6,097 nucleotides of DNA. Origin: an uncultured Oxalobacteraceae bacterium (lineage in GTDB: Bacteria; Pseudomonadota; Gammaproteobacteria; Burkholderiales; Burkholderiaceae). The notes under the pieces were generated by a model, which saw nothing but the letters and a program-made list of their open reading frames with translations, was not told the origin of the DNA and ran no database searches. Positions 5,533 to 6,097 of the stretch are shown one piece after another. Each line of letters opens with the position of its first letter. Position 1 is the first letter of the stretch. Where the stretch lies: NCBI GenBank assembly GCA_946478765.1, contig CAMLDH010000241.1, forward strand, positions 1-6,097. The letters are read 5' to 3'. The position numbers and the translations under genes were made by a program.

Positions 5533-6097
5533 ATGTCAGGACACGGTTTTCACGTACACGGCCCGCACGATCACGAGGTAGAGCATGCCGCCCACGGCGG
5601 CGACGATTTCTCCAGCAGGATTGCGGTGATGACCGCGATCCTGGCAACGGTAGGCGCACTCTTCGGCTACGAAGCCGGCGACACGCAAAACAATGCCGCA
5701 CTGTTCAAGAACAATGCCGCGATCAAGAAAACCGAAGCATCGAATCAATGGAATTATTATCAAGCCAAATCCGGCAAGCAGAATTTATCCGAACTCGCAA
5801 TGACCTTGCCGGGCGCCGACCGCGAAAAATACAAGTCCGAGATTGAACGCTACAAGAAGGAAAAAACGGACATCAAGGCCGATGCCGAGAAACTGGAAGC
5901 CGTTTCGCTCGACTGGGACAAGAAATCCGAATCGCAGATGCACCTGCATCACCGCTGGGCGCAAGCGATGACCGCTGAACAAATCGCGATTTCATTGGCA
6001 GCGATTACCCTTTTGACACGCAAGAAATGGATGCAGTATGCCTCTTACGGCGTGGCCGGCGTGGGCGTGGCGCTAGCGGTTCTCGCCTGGTTTCATA
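5533..6097 (+). CDS. DUF4337 family membrane protein, 3' end cut by the window
   Basis: The reading frame is open from the ATG at 5533 to the last base, giving 188 codons (MSGHGFHVHGPHDHE to AVLAWFH); the family is normally about 190 residues, so only the final codons and stop are missing. The start is well supported by GGGAG at 5522-5526, six bases upstream. The N-terminus is histidine-rich (His 4, 7, 9, 12, 14, 18, 21), followed by a membrane segment near 30-46, a charged, probably coiled-coil region near 96-131 (KYKSEIERYKKEKTDIK and EKLEAVSLDWDKK), and two further membrane segments near 147-162 and 168-187. QNNAALFKNNAAIKKTEASN and the QWNYYQAKS segment are characteristic of DUF4337. The function is unknown; the His cluster suggests metal binding but this is inference. 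The palindromic element separates it from folA, so it may be an independent transcription unit. Confidence 0.88.
   Translation, partial: MSGHGFHVHGPHDHEVEHAAHGGDDFSSRIAVMTAILATVGALFGYEAGDTQNNAALFKNNAAIKKTEASNQWNYYQAKSGKQNLSELAMTLPGADREKYKSEIERYKKEKTDIKADAEKLEAVSLDWDKKSESQMHLHHRWAQAMTAEQIAISLAAITLLTRKKWMQYASYGVAGVGVALAVLAWFH

Noticed and set aside
1..6097. tRNA, rRNA, CRISPR array, riboswitch or transposase
   Set aside because: No cloverleaf-like T-loop motif, spaced direct repeats, recognised riboswitch core or transposase motifs were seen on either strand.

Overview
The window reads as chromosomal DNA from a betaproteobacterium, most likely order Burkholderiales and perhaps the Oxalobacteraceae. 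This placement is inferred from protein resemblance (class I-like PHA synthase, an MsbA-related ABC exporter, a DUF4337 protein starting MSGHGFHVHGPHDHE) and from moderately GC-rich codon use; no search was run. All supported genes are on the + strand. Bases 1-48 are not biological: they are an Illumina P7/index/Read 2 adapter left at the contig end, so genomic sequence starts at about base 49.

Layout: (1) 51-365, the 3' end of an AttH/carotenoid 1,2-hydratase-like lipocalin gene. (2) 362-2167, a complete half-size ABC exporter whose start overlaps the previous stop (ATGA). (3) 2194-2988, thyA, with a perfect 11-bp inverted repeat just inside the gene. (4) 2989-3189, a 201-bp intergenic region with two mutually exclusive hairpins and an inverted repeat around a TAAAAT box. 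(5) 3190-4851, a complete class I-like polyhydroxyalkanoate synthase (phaC). (6) 4931-5419, folA. (7) 5427-5511, a GC-rich 85-bp element that folds into a near-perfect 26-bp stem. (8) From 5533 to the window end, a DUF4337 membrane protein lacking only its last codons.

Functionally, thyA and folA form the thymidylate/folate cycle pair: ThyA makes dTMP while oxidising methylene-tetrahydrofolate to dihydrofolate, and FolA reduces dihydrofolate again. A solitary PHA synthase sits between them without phaA, phaB, phasin or phaR in view. The upstream lipocalin-like protein and ABC exporter are translationally coupled and suggest an envelope or lipid role.

I see no clear new multi-gene system. The items most worth a second look are the 85-bp palindromic element after folA, the placement and active-site variation of the PHA synthase, the hairpin inside the start of thyA, and the structured thyA-phaC intergenic region.
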